Assembly: GCA_963693315.1 (NCBI GenBank) | Contig: OY856186.1 | Coordinates: forward strand, 376,405,597 to 376,469,596 | Direction: 5' to 3' | DNA from: Diogma glabrata | Taxonomy: Eukaryota > Arthropoda > Insecta > Diptera > Cylindrotomidae | Length of the DNA stretch: 64,000 nucleotides | Notes under the pieces: model-generated | Databases searched by the model: none | Seen by the model: only the letters and a program-made list of their open reading frames with translations | What the model was told of the DNA's origin: nothing | Shown: positions 37,141-48,317 of the stretch, in pieces | Layout: every line of letters begins with the position of its first letter | How positions within the stretch are numbered: the stretch's first letter is position 1 | Made by a program: the position numbers and the translations under genes

Positions 37141-37829
37141 TATGTGTTTGATATTCATATGCGAATGCGAATTTGTTCGTCTTGCAGAATTCGTCTTACT
37201 AATGATCAGTTCCACTGGAGGTATTGAAGCTATAAATAAAGGTGATGCAGAATCAAGTTCGAGTGATGAAATATTGTAGGTACAGCAACAGCCTATCAGC
37301 GGACCAAGCGTTTTACGAGATAGTATTTCATCACCAACGATAGTTAATATGGAACGTGATGAACTAATTAATCGCATAAATGAACATATTGTGCCATTTG
37401 TAGCTTATCAAATTTCTCCTATTAATCGAAAGCGGTTATGTCGCAGTTTTGAGTATGGAAAAGATAAATCGAATCAACTGGGTAGAAACATACACAATAT
37501 TTTAATTGGTGAGACTCTTGATTCTTATGATGAAATAAAAGTGCAATTAAAATACATAAATTTATACATAAATTAACACAAAGGCTAAAATTATTAATAC
37601 CTCACCATTTTGCTGCACAAAAACAGTTCATATATTTTGAAAACACAAAATCAAACTTGAAAGTGAGAGAATGCTTAGTACTTGGCGATTTTTTGGAAAA
37701 TTACTCTTTTTTCATTCAAGATTCTGTGCAAAGTTATCATTGGAATAATTCACAAGCTACGATACACCCGTTTTTAATATATTGTAAATCACCTACTAGT
37801 CAAGGTATCGATCGCTAAAGTTTTGTCAT
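37141..37829 (+). pseudogene. Transposase-like gene of unnamed family, 5' part
   Basis: Pieces in order: a C-x-x-C zinc-like motif in RMRICSSCRIRL (about 37159), a 75-codon frame at 37349-37576 (MERDELINRINEHIVP then FEYGKDKSNQLG), and a stretch at about 37660-37790 with VRECLVLGDFLENYSFF and SYHWNNSQATIHPF. The motif 'DF.ENYSF..QD..QS.HWNN.Q.T.HPF' is one I remember from a large set of uncharacterised arthropod proteins; I cannot name the family. Stops and shifts break the frame, and it ends at the GTCAT target duplication of the gypsy insertion. The frame through the duplication continues directly into the 3' part at 48318. Confidence 0.65.
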
Positions 37830-37937
37830 TGATGTATATGACGAACGCAGCCATCAATAAATTAATAATCATCATCGTCAATGTCAATTAAAGTATATGG
37901 TTGTGTTTCTTGTAAGTTGTAATAATGAAACATAACA
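37830..37937 (+). repeat. 5' LTR of gypsy 2 (internally deleted)
   Basis: It starts TGATGTATATGACGAACGCA and ends AACATAACA. It is 108 bases against 284 for the 3' LTR. The two match at both ends, so roughly 175 bases were lost from the middle. Confidence 0.8.
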
Positions 37938-38889
37938 AGTGGCGACGATTTCGTTTTTAGAAAAGAAATTTTGCGATTTGTGAAAACTAATATTTGTTGA
38001 AAAAACGGGACTTTATTTTTTCCAAAGTGTCAATTAGAATCTTAGATTATAAAATACACAGGATAAGTAATATCTTTTTAAGTTGAAGTTATTTTTATTT
38101 ACATAAAGTAGTGTGCGATTTTAACGTGATAGTATTTGCATTGAAAAAACACAGTAGCCTAGAAATTTAAATATCATCGAGGTTTTCCCTTGCTTGACCA
38201 AATATGCTTACAAAATAACAGACTTATGTAGAAATTTTGTATTTAACATTTTTACCGATTGGAGAATGATCAACCTTATTCAATTTTATTTTATGTTTGT
38301 CAAAAGTATTTCGATTAAAATAAAACTGATAATATGAAACTGAAAATTTGATCCTAACTAAAATTTTATCATGTACGCTTTGGTTTTGTTTTCATTTAAA
38401 CTAAATTTAAAATGAAATGGATATTGTTTATATGGTTTGCTGTTTCAGGTTTTGTTTTAATTTAGAATGAAATTCAAATGAAATATATATTATTTGGCAG
38501 TTGCTTCTTTCTGGCAATAGAAGAATAATAATATATTTTTTTTTATAAATGGAAAGAGATAAAAATGCTGCATCGGACCCTGTATTTTTGTATTTATTTT
38601 TACAGGAGCCTTTTCTTTTGTGGAAATTATTTTCAATGCAAAATTTGAATTTAAAAAATAGCTTCAATTTTTTTTATAGTTTTATAGTGTAGATACACAA
38701 ATATTACTTATCCTGTATATTTTATAATCTAAGATTAGAATAAACGTAAAAACGGGACTTTATTTTACGTATTAAAGTTGCAAGAAAAAACAATAAATTT
38801 AGTTGCTAGTGTTGTGTAGTGTATAATACATTCTTTTTTTAAGAAACCTGTATTGAAGAGAAAATTAGTAAACATGATAACGGTGTTGG

Positions 38890-39189
38890 TGCAGTCGCAA
38901 TTGCGGTTTCACCTTTCCGGTCATACGATAAGGTAACGGAAACTTTCGAAGATTATGTTGCACAGTTAAATTAATATTTTTGCGCAAATAACGTTATACC
39001 AAAAAAAGAAACGCTCCAGCTTTCTATCGTGGGTCGGTACCGATACTTATCATAATTTATGTAAAATATACGGTGAGAAGGATTTTAATGAAAAAACGTA
39101 TGAAAATATTATTAAATCGCTTTCATCGTATTATAAATCAAAAATGCACGTTTTAGCCGCGAGATGCGCGTTTTTACAAACAAAAATGA
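38890..39189 (+). pseudogene. gypsy 2 gag, N-terminal part
   Basis: The frame reads VSPFRSYDKVTETFEDYVAQ, has a stop where a residue is expected before YFCANN, shifts once, and continues as KTYENIIKSLSSYY and AARCAFLQTKM. It is a gypsy-type capsid. The frame is cut at 39189 by the foldback element and resumes in phase at 41072. Confidence 0.7.
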
Positions 39190-41071
39190 TAGGCCAATAG
39201 AATAACGGATTGTACGTGTTGTTGTCGGTAACAGGTCAGAAATTTTTTTAATCTCTGGGGTAGGGTACTCACATAATGGACATGCCGAGTCCACTCGCCC
39301 AGCACCTGGGGACTGGAGTTATGCAACAAAGTGTGCTGGAAATTTTTTTTTGCTTCTTTGTAAGCGATATAACTCGTAAATGGTGCACTTTAGGATACTG
39401 GTGCCCTGGAACTTTTTTGCTCCTTAAATGTTTTTCTATAACTTAAAATAAAAAAAAAACAAAAATAATTTGTTTTGTTGCAAATTTTTGCGAAAAACGG
39501 CGAAAAATTGTCTAAAAATCGATGTTTTTCAATTGAATTTAGTTATTTGCAAATAATTGTTTATAACATAATTGACACCTTAATCTTGTAGCAAAAACCT
39601 CAACCAAAAGAGTAAGCTTCAGAACGTTTCATTCGGCCTGATAGTTTTTGCACAATTCCATTTTGCACTTAATGCCCCTAAAAAAGTTGTTAACTTTGGG
39701 CAGGCCGCAAGGTCTGAGTTTTCATCCGATCGCAATTTGCTTGACGGGAATTGAAAGGGTGTAGTGTCAGCTTTAAATAGCATCTATGTTGCCTATACCC
39801 ATATTCAATATTAACAACAATTACAGTGGTTCAAAAAAGCGCGAAAATTCCTTAGTTGTAAAATTAAATTTCTCAACGGAATTTCAACTTAACGAGATGC
39901 GTTTTTAAAATTTGCAAAGTGCTTAGAAAACCTCAGATTTTAGAAAATAGACCTCTCTAACATGATTTGGGACATGATTACACATAAGTAGTTCATTACT
40001 TTTTCATTAAATTTATTTGTCATTACAATAATACTCAATTATACATCGTGTCGCTACGTTCGTTTTACGTATACTATACAGTACGTTTTATTTTTTCATA
40101 GAGTACGTTACTAGCAGGAGTCAGAGTAACCAGTCGCGTGTTGGGGAGGCACAGACCCAGCATCTTGTGAGCACAACAGTATCATTTTGGAGGGCAGTTC
40201 TCGGTTCCTGTCGATATATGGCATACAAAATCAATGTCACAATCGTGGTTTCAAAAACAAACTGGGCCATAACACGGTCCAAATCATGTTAGAGAGGTTT
40301 CTTTTTAAATCTTCGGTTTTCTAAGGAATTTGCAAATTTTAAAACCGCATCTCGTTAAGTGGAAGATTCGTTGAGAAATTTTATTTTGCAACTAAGGAAT
40401 TTTCGCGGGATTTTCAAACCACTGTAGTTATTGTTAATATTGAATATGGGTATAGGCAACACTGATGTTATTTAAAGCTGACACTACACCCTTTCAATTT
40501 CCGTCAAGCAGATTGCGATCGGATGAAAACTCAGACCTTGCGGCCTGCCCAAAGTTAACAACTTTTTTAGGGGCATTAAGTGCAAAATGGAATTGTGCAA
40601 AAACTATCAGTGGCCGAATGAAACGTTCTGAAGCTTACTTTTTTCGTTAAAGTTTCTGCTACAAGATAAAGGGGTCAATTTTGTTATAAACAATTATTTG
40701 CAAATAACTAAATTCAATTGAAAAACATCGATTTTTAGACAATTTTTTCGCCATTTTTCGCAAAAATTTGCAACAAATCAAATTATTTTTGTTTGTTTTT
40801 TTATTTTAAGTTATAGAAAAACATTTAAGGAGCAAAAAAGTTCCAGGGCACCAGCATCCTAAAGTGCACCATTTACGAGTTATATCGCTTACAAAGAAGC
40901 AAAAAAAAATTTCCAGCACACTTTGTTGCATAACTCCAGTCCTCAGGTGCTGGGCGAGTGGACTCGGCATGTCCATTATGTGAGTACCCTACCCCAGAGA
41001 TTAAAAAATTTCTGACCTGCTACGAGCAACAACACGTAAGCCATATCTTTTTCCGTTATTCTATTGGCCTA
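39190..41071. mobile_element. 1.9-kb foldback element inserted in gag
   Basis: It begins TAGGCCAATAGAATAACGG and ends with the inverted copy. The inverted arms reach to about 39975 and 40285, each nearly 0.8 kb, with motifs such as GGTAGGGTACTCACATAATG and TTGCACTTAATGCCCCTAAA. The unpaired centre is about 300 bases. Flanks are TGA at 39187-39189 and 41072-41074 (or ATGA, since the base before also agrees). Taking out the element and one duplication restores the gag frame. It encodes no recognised transposase; frames at 39112-39294 and 40465-40650 are arm sequence. Confidence 0.9.
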
Positions 41072-41625
41072 TGAAGTCAAATCAAAATTGCAGTGAATCG
41101 GTTGCTGACCTTCGATTAGCGGCACGTGAATGTGAATTTAAATGTGGTAAAAGCGGTTGCGGTGAAACATATACTGATTCAATGATACGGGACATGATTG
41201 TATTGCATACACCACGTGAACCAATTCGAATAGCTTGTTTGAAAAATACTAATCCATCGTTAGAAGAAGTTTTAAAAATCGCACAAGTTAACGAATCCAC
41301 ACAGCAAACGGTCCAATTGATAAAAAGTGACACAAACGGTAATTGTGACGTAAATAAAGCGTACAAAAAGCCGCGTTTTTCCAAGAGTCGGTCACTTTCT
41401 TTGAATCGAAGTAACGGTAATAATACAGGACTTCGGTCGTGTTCTGGTTGTAACATTCATCATGATAGAGATTATTGTCGTTTTTTAAAAGAAAAATGCC
41501 GGTCTTGTGATAAAGTCGGTTATATCTCATCTGTGTGTGTAAGTTCGAAGATTTCTTCTAACCGCCGAGGTAGGAGTAGAAGTTCACGGTATCAGAATAA
41601 ATTAAGAGAATATCAATTGTTTTAG
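41072..41625 (+). pseudogene. gypsy 2 gag, C-terminal part with zinc knuckles
   Basis: The 180-residue frame includes NCSESVADLRLAAREC, the usual late capsid motif, and a basic SKSRSLSLNRSNGN region. Two CCHC knuckles follow, but both are imperfect. The first is CSGCNIHHDRDYC with shortened spacing. The second is CRSCDKVGYISSVC with tyrosine in place of the histidine. Nucleic-acid binding would be impaired. It ends with RRGRSRSSRY. Confidence 0.8.
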
Positions 41626-41639
41626 TTCAAAACAACGAA

Positions 41640-43811
41640 AATTTTGAAGAAGTTCAACAAATCAACAATGAATCGAGACAATGGGTGCATTGGATAAAGA
41701 AAACTTAGTCAACCTCCTTGTACACCAACATCAGCATCGCTCAGTGCATATGGGAATAATGTAATTCCAGTGAAAGGTTTATTAACTGTTAAAGTGCAAT
41801 TGAACAATATACAAAAGCAGTTGCCATTGCATGTCACTACTAGTGCGGAAGGAGCAAATATTTTGGGAATGAATTGGTTTGATAAATTACAGTTCCAAGT
41901 TCAACTCAAAGAAGTTGTTCTTCAGTTTCAACAAACACAAGCTAAATATAATGAAATAAACTTGAATTCATATCAAACTAAAATCGAAAATGTATGTCAA
42001 AAATATAGCGAAGTGTTTGAACCAAACTTGTGACACTGTCCAAATTTTCAAGCTTATTTACAATTGAAACCAGATTTCATTCTGAAATTTTGTAAGACAA
42101 GGCGTCTTGCAATGTGTGATATGGAGGAAGTGAAGGAAGAAATTGATCGTTTGATCAAAATGGGAGTTTTAAAGTTGGTCCAATTTAGTCAGTGAGCAGC
42201 ACCGATTGTTGTTGTCCGAAAACCAGGAAAATCGATTAGACTCTGTGCTGATTTTAAAGTAAAAGTCAATGCTCAATTGCGAATAGAACAACATCTGATT
42301 CCAAGAATAGAGAAACTTTTTCGGAAATTGGGCAAAGGCAAATTTTTCTCAAAAGTGGACCTTTTGGAAGCTTATTTACAATCGGAACTGGATGACGAGT
42401 CCAAATAATACATGGTTATCAACACGCCTTTTGGATTGTACCAGTATCAGCGACTACCTCTTGAAGTTATTAGCGCTCCAGCGATTTTTCAAAAATTTAT
42501 TGAGAAGATCATCGTAAATATTGCTAATTGTGTCAGTTACTTGAATGACATTGTTGTTTCAGGCGAAACAGAAGCTGATCACTTATCAAATTTAGAAGAA
42601 CTTTTTCAACGTTTGAAAAACAATGGTCTCAAATGCCAAATTTCAAAATGTGAATTTTTGAAACGTGAAATTCCATATTTGGTACATATCATAAGCTCTG
42701 ATTGCATTCGACCGTCAGAAAATAATGTTAAAGCCATCCAAGCAATGCCACCACCGAAAAATGTTAAAGATGTCGAAACGTTTTTGGGGAAGCTAAACTA
42801 TTATAATATGTTTTTTAACTATCTTTCTCAAATTTCAGCTCCGTTGAACGAGCTGAAGATGAGTGACGTCAAATTTAGTTGGAAAAAGCCTGAACAAGAA
42901 GCTTTTGATCAAATTAAGAAGCGATTGGTCGATGCAACCAAAGTTGACTCATTACTCCAAGGATATTCCGCTTTTGCTAGCTACAGATACCTCGAGTTAT
43001 GGAATTGGAGCAGTCATATCGCACATTTTTCCGAATAATTCAGAAAAACTTATAGCTTTTGCTTCCAAGACGTTAGACGAAGCACAACGAAAATATAGCC
43101 AAATCGAAAAAGAAGCTTTGTCGATAATATTCGGTGTGAAGAAATTTCATCAATTTCTCTACGGAAGCCAGTTTATCTTGGTGACAGAGGCAAAACTGTT
43201 ATTGTCATTGTTTAATTCTGAAAAAAGCTTACCAGTCATGACCGCCAGGCGCTTACAGAGATTGGCTATAATTTTGATGGCCTACACTTATACAATTCGA
43301 TACAAGCCAACCAAAAAACATTGTAACGCTGATAAATTCTCGCGACTTCCATTGGTCCTGATGAAGAATTCGATAAATCTGTGGAAATTTGCATGGAAGT
43401 AAATACGATATACGAAGAGGACATTTTGTTATTTCCAATCGACGCTAATCAAGTCGCACGTTGTACCGAAGATGATGTCATATTGAATCAAATTTTGAAT
43501 TTTGTACAAAATGGATTTCCATCAGATAAATCAAATCTGAAAGAATCAATGTAACCATATCCATTGAAACAGAGTTTGCTATCTGAACACAAAAGCGCTC
43601 TCTTATTGCTCATACCAAGCACATCCGAGTTGTGGTTGCGACCAATAACTTGAGAAGGTACTTGAGCTGTTGCATGAAGGTTATTGGAAAATGGTGAGGA
43701 CAAAACAAGCAGCTCGTCGGTACTGTTGGTGGCCGAAAATATATAACGATATAGAAAATATTGTCCAAATTACACGTTTCAAGAATTTGCAACAAATTGT
43801 AACGAAGCTAA
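41640..43811 (+). pseudogene. gypsy 2 pol: protease end, RT, RNase H, integrase finger
   Basis: Protease is represented only by its C-terminal ILGMNWFDKL (about 41860). RT spans about 42100-42860: RLCADFKVKVNAQL, then FSKVDLLEAYLQ, then YLNDIVVSG at 42538-42564. The last should be YxDD, and here the first aspartate codon is AAT (asparagine), which should abolish polymerisation. RNase H follows after a frameshift near 42955, with LATDTSSYGIGAVISH and EKEALSIIFGVKKFHQFLYG; the usual TD before its 'KPL' motif is altered (VTEAKLL). The integrase zinc region HEGYWKMVRTKQAARRYCWW is at about 43671-43730. In-frame stops sit at 42193 and 42406. The integrase is cut at about 43811. Confidence 0.85.
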
Positions 43812-43942
43812 TATTCAAATATCGTAATTGTTATAAGGCTGTTAATCCGTCTTTGTAAATTGGGACTCGCCTTGCTTTCCCACACGCATTGGGTTCACAT
43901 TGACAGAAACTTCCGTATTTGGTATACAAATTTGGTATACAA

Positions 43943-43990
43943 GTTGTAAGAATTATATATGTACTTTCGTACATATATAATTCTTACAAC
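43943..43990. repeat. Perfect 22-bp hairpin
   Basis: GTTGTAAGAATTATATATG plus TAC, loop TTTC, then the exact complement. It lies near the left edge of family X copy 1, possibly a separate small insertion. Confidence 0.85.
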
Positions 43991-44324
43991 CATTTCGTGG
44001 TCAGTATTTTTGTTTATTCTTTTCTAATTTTTTTTTGAATTATTTCAATGTTTTAAACCTTTCGATTAGTATTATTCTATTGCTTGTTGGATTGATCTCC
44101 TCCCTAGCCATTCTCCCGTTTGAAAAACTCAAAAGTTTAAAAAATGAGAGATTTTGGAGTTTTTTCTATTTTGTTTTCAGTTTTCTTGTGAATTTGTCAT
44201 GATGCGATATATTGAACCATCACTGTGGGTGATTTCACCATGGTGGGGAAATTTTGTTCGTGGGGTTGGTGCTTGTGGTTGGGGAAACTGGCCAAACTGA
44301 CCGAATTAGGTTTGTTTGCCTGAC

Positions 44325-44370
44325 TATAAATACCAACTCTCAACATGAGAGGTCCTCTGATTCGCTATTA
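44325..44370 (+). promoter_or_regulatory. Core promoter-like region of family X copy 1
   Basis: TATAAATA at 44325-44332, with TGATTCGCT about 33 bases downstream and GTTTGCC just upstream. Copy 2 keeps the same order and nearly the same spacing, which supports function rather than chance. Confidence 0.5.
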
Positions 44371-45998
44371 TTCTGTCATTCTTATGAGGTTCTTCAGAGT
44401 TTGTTTTTTTTTTTGGTTTTGTTGACGTCTTCTGCTGAACGAGCCGTCCATCTTAGGATTATTTCATGGTGTTAAAAAGAAATTCAAGAAAACATATCGG
44501 ATACACAAGAAATCTTTTTGGAATATAGTAATATGGTTCGTATACAAATTTATTCAATAAACATGAATATGAAAACTCCTATTCTCCGCTCCGAACAAAA
44601 AGATGGCTGTTTTTGTTCTAGTCAACATGTGATGAGTTGGTATGTACCAAATAAACGCGTTACCTAGTGCAATGTTTTGGTAAACGGTGGAAAATATAGA
44701 TTTATTCTTAACTTTGGATAAAGCTTGAACAATCTGTGATAAATTCTTGTAAAATGTCAGATAAACTTTTAAATTGTATTGTGTGACCCGTGATTGTAGT
44801 TCTAAATAAATTATTAACTTTCTGTTGTTATGTCATCGCATGCTAAGGCATGACCTATTTATATATACGATCTGTGATATTTAACCTGCATGGATATGGT
44901 ATCGTCTACGATCACGATTCTGATTAGACGTACTGGGATGATCATATGAAATAACAATTAATGAACTTAATTAATAAATCAAATTAGTATAATCAATATA
45001 ATTAGTGCTTGTTTCTCGTATATTTAACAATTAAAGAACTTAATTAATGAATTAAATTAGTATCGTTAGGGCAATTAGTGATTAATCCTCGTATATTTAA
45101 TAACAATTAATGAACTTTATTAATAAATCTACGTAATGTAATTAATTTAATTTACTACTAATTTTGGTAAATACAAAAAAAACGGAGCTGAAACTGTGTT
45201 ATGTTTTATAAATGTATAATACTCAAAAGATAATATAAATCAACGAAAAGTGGGTTGAATGAGTCAAGCCTCGACCTCAACCATAGGCGTATTTATTTTG
45301 ATATTATTGTGTGCTATTGGCTTGAGTGACTGGATGAAGGATACAGAGCCAAACGGGGTCTGCAAAATATGAGAAACGGCTAGGCTGTGAAGAACCAGGG
45401 GGAATCGAAACTGAACATGAGGTGAGTCATTTCTTAAATTACATTTTATTTTCAAGTATGAATGATTATGGTTATGTATGTATGTGTAAAAGAGTGTGTA
45501 TATGGATGTGTGGATGTGGGTATGTATGGGCCAGGGTATATATGTTAATGCGCGTATGTCTGTCGAGATGCGATTGGAAACGTGCGAACAGGAATTTTAC
45601 ATAATTAGAAAAGAACCAAAATTTTATTGTTTAAAAAAAAAAGAAAACTTACAAGTGATTAAAATTAATGTCAATTAGATAGTTCGTATATTACATTGTA
45701 AGGCGAACATGATTTCAATATTACTTTTGGAACTTTTATGGCGCATGTTTTTATTAAATTTGAAACGAATTCGGAAGAAATATTACAACGACATCCGGGG
45801 ATGTGCATCTCGTTGGTTAAACGTATGTGTGGGTGAATGCACCTATACTCAAAAGCATTGATTATTATTTCTTTTCGTAATTAAATCGGCAGGTTGCAAA
45901 GTAGTGTTGCAGGAACCGACATATAATATTCATAGTTTCTTTTTCTGGTTAAATTATAAATAGCACATTATTTTAGGTGGTTTTGTCATTTATTAGTA

Positions 45999-46283
45999 AT
46001 GGTTTATTTTTTGGAAAGTAGGAAGGAGTTTGAAACCATCTACTCTGAAGCTAAAGTTTTAAAAGAAATTCCAATTCAAAAACTATTGCACGAGAAAATG
46101 ATAATCAATTTCACAGGTCCGAAATTATTCATACCAATCTCATCATATAATATCACGAATCAACAAACTACAGCTACGGTTATTACTTTTCAAGATCAAT
46201 ATGAAAGGTTTCTTAATACTAGCTGTCGTTACCAACCTTCGTCATTTCGTTTAATTGTGGATTTCAGGAAGCTATGCTATTAA
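45999..46283 (+). CDS. Open frame in family X copy 1, unknown product
   Basis: A 94-codon frame beginning MVYFLESRKEFETIYSEA. I recognise no domain, signal peptide or membrane segment. Its place (between the GT-rich 5' half and the 3' module) is similar to the 95-codon frame at 63010-63297 in copy 2, but the two proteins do not look alike. Coding status is doubtful. Confidence 0.25.
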   Translation: MVYFLESRKEFETIYSEAKVLKEIPIQKLLHEKMIINFTGPKLFIPISSYNITNQQTTATVITFQDQYERFLNTSCRYQPSSFRLIVDFRKLCY

Positions 46284-46784
46284 ATAATCGTAACCCCTTT
46301 TATCTTGGTCTGGGATAGATAGGTAAATGGAATAATATTCCGATGCGTTTACTTCGTAAACGAAAAATGAAAGAAAAGTTAAATTGAAAATACTAGAGAG
46401 AGTTGGTCTAACAAATAATTTTAACTATGATAGTTTATCAGAAACCAAAAAAAAGAACCCGTTTTGTGATTTTCGACCGATAAAAACAAAGAAAACAAAA
46501 TTGCTAAAGAAGTTAATGATGATGAAGTTTTCTTTTTATTAATGACTATTAAGCTATGGTAATTCAAATTTGATTAGTGCAAGATTAAACTTTTATGTGC
46601 TACCATCCCCCATCAATCACCGATCAATATATTGTTTTATTGTTACAATAATCTTTATGTATATTATATGTCACATATAAATTGGGTGTAGGAGTGTACG
46701 TGTGTGCATGGGTGTGTGTTCATGTGTGTGTGTGTATGTGAGTAGATGAGGTGTGAGAGTTTATGACCGTGTGCTGAAAGTGTA

Positions 46785-47038
46785 GGGGCTGGACGTGGTG
46801 ATCGTGGCTCTTGCACATATGGGGGTCGCCAGAGTCTACTCATTTCGCTTGCATTTTTTTTACTATCCGTTTATTTGTTCTCGAAATACGCATACAACAC
46901 TGTTATTTGTAATAGAGCAGCAGGAATCATTTTTCGATCCCATAGTCTGAAGCTAGCTTGGGGCTAAATAAATCTCATCCAGGTGCGCCACCTGCTATGC
47001 CACTTCGCAGCTAAGGCGAGAAGAAGCTCTTCACTACA
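46785..47038 (+). repeat. Family X 3' module, copy 1
   Basis: It follows a GT-rich tract (46690-46760). Landmarks: GGTCGCCAGAGTCTACTCAT, CGAAATACGCATAC, AGCAGCAGG, CGATCCCATAGTCTGAAGC, CATCCAGGTGCGC, CCTGCTATGCCAC. It ends in a short hairpin AAGA/TCTT and CACTACA, right where gypsy integrase sequence resumes. Confidence 0.75.
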
Positions 47039-47996
47039 AAATCCTGAAAGAGAATACAAAAGTTGGCCAGTAGCAACTAAACCGTGGGAGAGACTTCATA
47101 TTGACTTCGCCGGTCCGTTCCCTTCCTTTTATGTGGTTGCTTTGTGTAGATGCACTTACCAAATATCCGTTTGCAGTAAAGATGTCGTAAATCACTACCA
47201 TTACAACGATACGTGCAGTTTTATCAATTTTCGCGATCGAAGGACATCCTGATTGCATTGTAAGTGGCAATGGAACATCGCTTACTTCAGATAATTTCAG
47301 AATGGTATCCTACATCTACCAACAGCAAATTTTCATCCTGCATCGAACGGAAAAGTTGAACGTTTCGTTCGAACATTCAAAGAATCAATGAAGAAGCCAA
47401 CATTTGAAGGAGGTTCAACTGATGTTGTTCTGCTTAAATTCTTGAGCTGTTACCGATTAACTCCAGGTTCCAATAGAAAATCACCGTCCGAATCGTTCCA
47501 TGGAAGACAGCCGAAAACTCTTCTTCATCTGTTGTTTCCACGTACATACTTCATCAATACAACAATCAGTTTTGTCGAAATTTTAAGTTGGCGATGAAGT
47601 ATACGCTCGTAATTTCAACCGTAGATGTCGACGATTGGAAAAAAAAATTACGAATGTTTTAGGAAAAATGATTTTTGTTGTCCAAACGGAAGTAGAAGAA
47701 ATTAGAAAACACCAAAATCAAATTCGCAAACGATCGTCAAGACTCGATGCATATCAATACGCTGATTGGATGTATGCTGAACCGAATAAACAGGCTAGTG
47801 TGAAATCGAATATCATCCCGACTAGTTCTGGTATTTCTGGTATTTTAAATCACCGTCAATGGTAATGGAGAAGAGGAGACGAATAGCTCCGGAGTCTGAA
47901 ATTTTGCCAAGTCCACGACCTCTACGTGGATCAAGACCTGCTCGAAACATAAGGCCAGTTCTGAGAGTTCAACCTGAACGAGCGAGAAGGCCATAG
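47039..47996 (+). pseudogene. gypsy 2 integrase catalytic region and tail
   Basis: After the family X insert the protein resumes with NPEREYKSWPVATKPWERLH and IDFAGPF (first acidic residue of the DDE triad). The second acidic position reads VSGNGTSL, where SDNG is expected, so the aspartate is replaced by glycine (about 47264). The E-containing part is frameshifted. The C-terminal tail includes SSRLDAYQYADWMYAEP (47735-47790). A proline/arginine-rich end with RPARNIRPVLRV stops at about 47996. Confidence 0.8.
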
Positions 47997-48033
47997 CATA
48001 CAATCATAGCAGACAAATTTATGTGGTGGGGTC

Positions 48034-48317
48034 TGTTGTGTATGACGAACGCAGCCATCATTCAATCATTATCGTCAATCACCATACGCAGATACAAATT
48101 AACAAACAAATCTATATAACGAGTTATTCTTCCCACGATCGTTCTCATTAAATTTGGACTAGTCTAAAGTAATCAAATGTTTTATACCGTGTCATCCTAT
48201 TTTTTTAATTGTTTGTCGGAATAAATATTGTTCATAATTATAATCAAAATAAATAGTTTTTATTCAATTCAAGTAAATGGTTATGTTTCTTATAAGTTGT
48301 AATAGTTAAACATAATA
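48034..48317 (+). repeat. 3' LTR of gypsy 2
   Basis: It starts TGTTGTGTATGACGAACGCA and ends AACATAATA; the expected final CA has become TA. A purine-rich GTGGTGGGG precedes it. It contains ATAAATA-type polyadenylation-like motifs. Confidence 0.85.

Larger units (their letters stand above)
43812..47038 (+). mobile_element. Unclassified element 'family X', copy 1, inserted in gypsy 2 integrase
   Basis: The left edge is approximate and the right edge is set by the return of integrase sequence. Landmarks shared with copy 2 (about 61.5-63.86 kb) follow in order. First is GTTTGCC with a TATA box TATAAATA (44325) and a TGATTCGCT initiator-like motif about 35 bases on. Next is a GACGTC motif. Then come GGTGAGTC (45421), a good splice donor, and TATGAATGATTATGG. 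A GT-rich tract and the 3' module at 46785-47038 complete the order. One open frame (45999-46283) has no recognised domain. No protein homologous to retroelement enzymes lies inside. It could be a non-autonomous LTR element or another class. Confidence 0.6.
37830..48317 (+). mobile_element. Ty3/gypsy retrotransposon 2 (decayed, with two nested insertions)
   Basis: The element is flanked by GTCAT at 37825-37829 and 48318-48322. It has a shortened 5' LTR (37830-37937), a primer site starting TGGCGACG at 37940, gag, pol and a 3' LTR (48034-48317). The order gag, protease, RT, RNase H, integrase is that of Ty3/gypsy. Gag is split by a foldback element and the integrase by family X. Multiple stops, frameshifts and lost catalytic residues show that it is old and dead. 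Confidence 0.9.

Noticed and set aside
43860..43925. Continuation of gypsy 2 integrase (a W.SP-like stretch)
   Set aside because: Resemblance to the integrase WP..KPWER motif is weak. The real motif resumes at about 47064 after family X.
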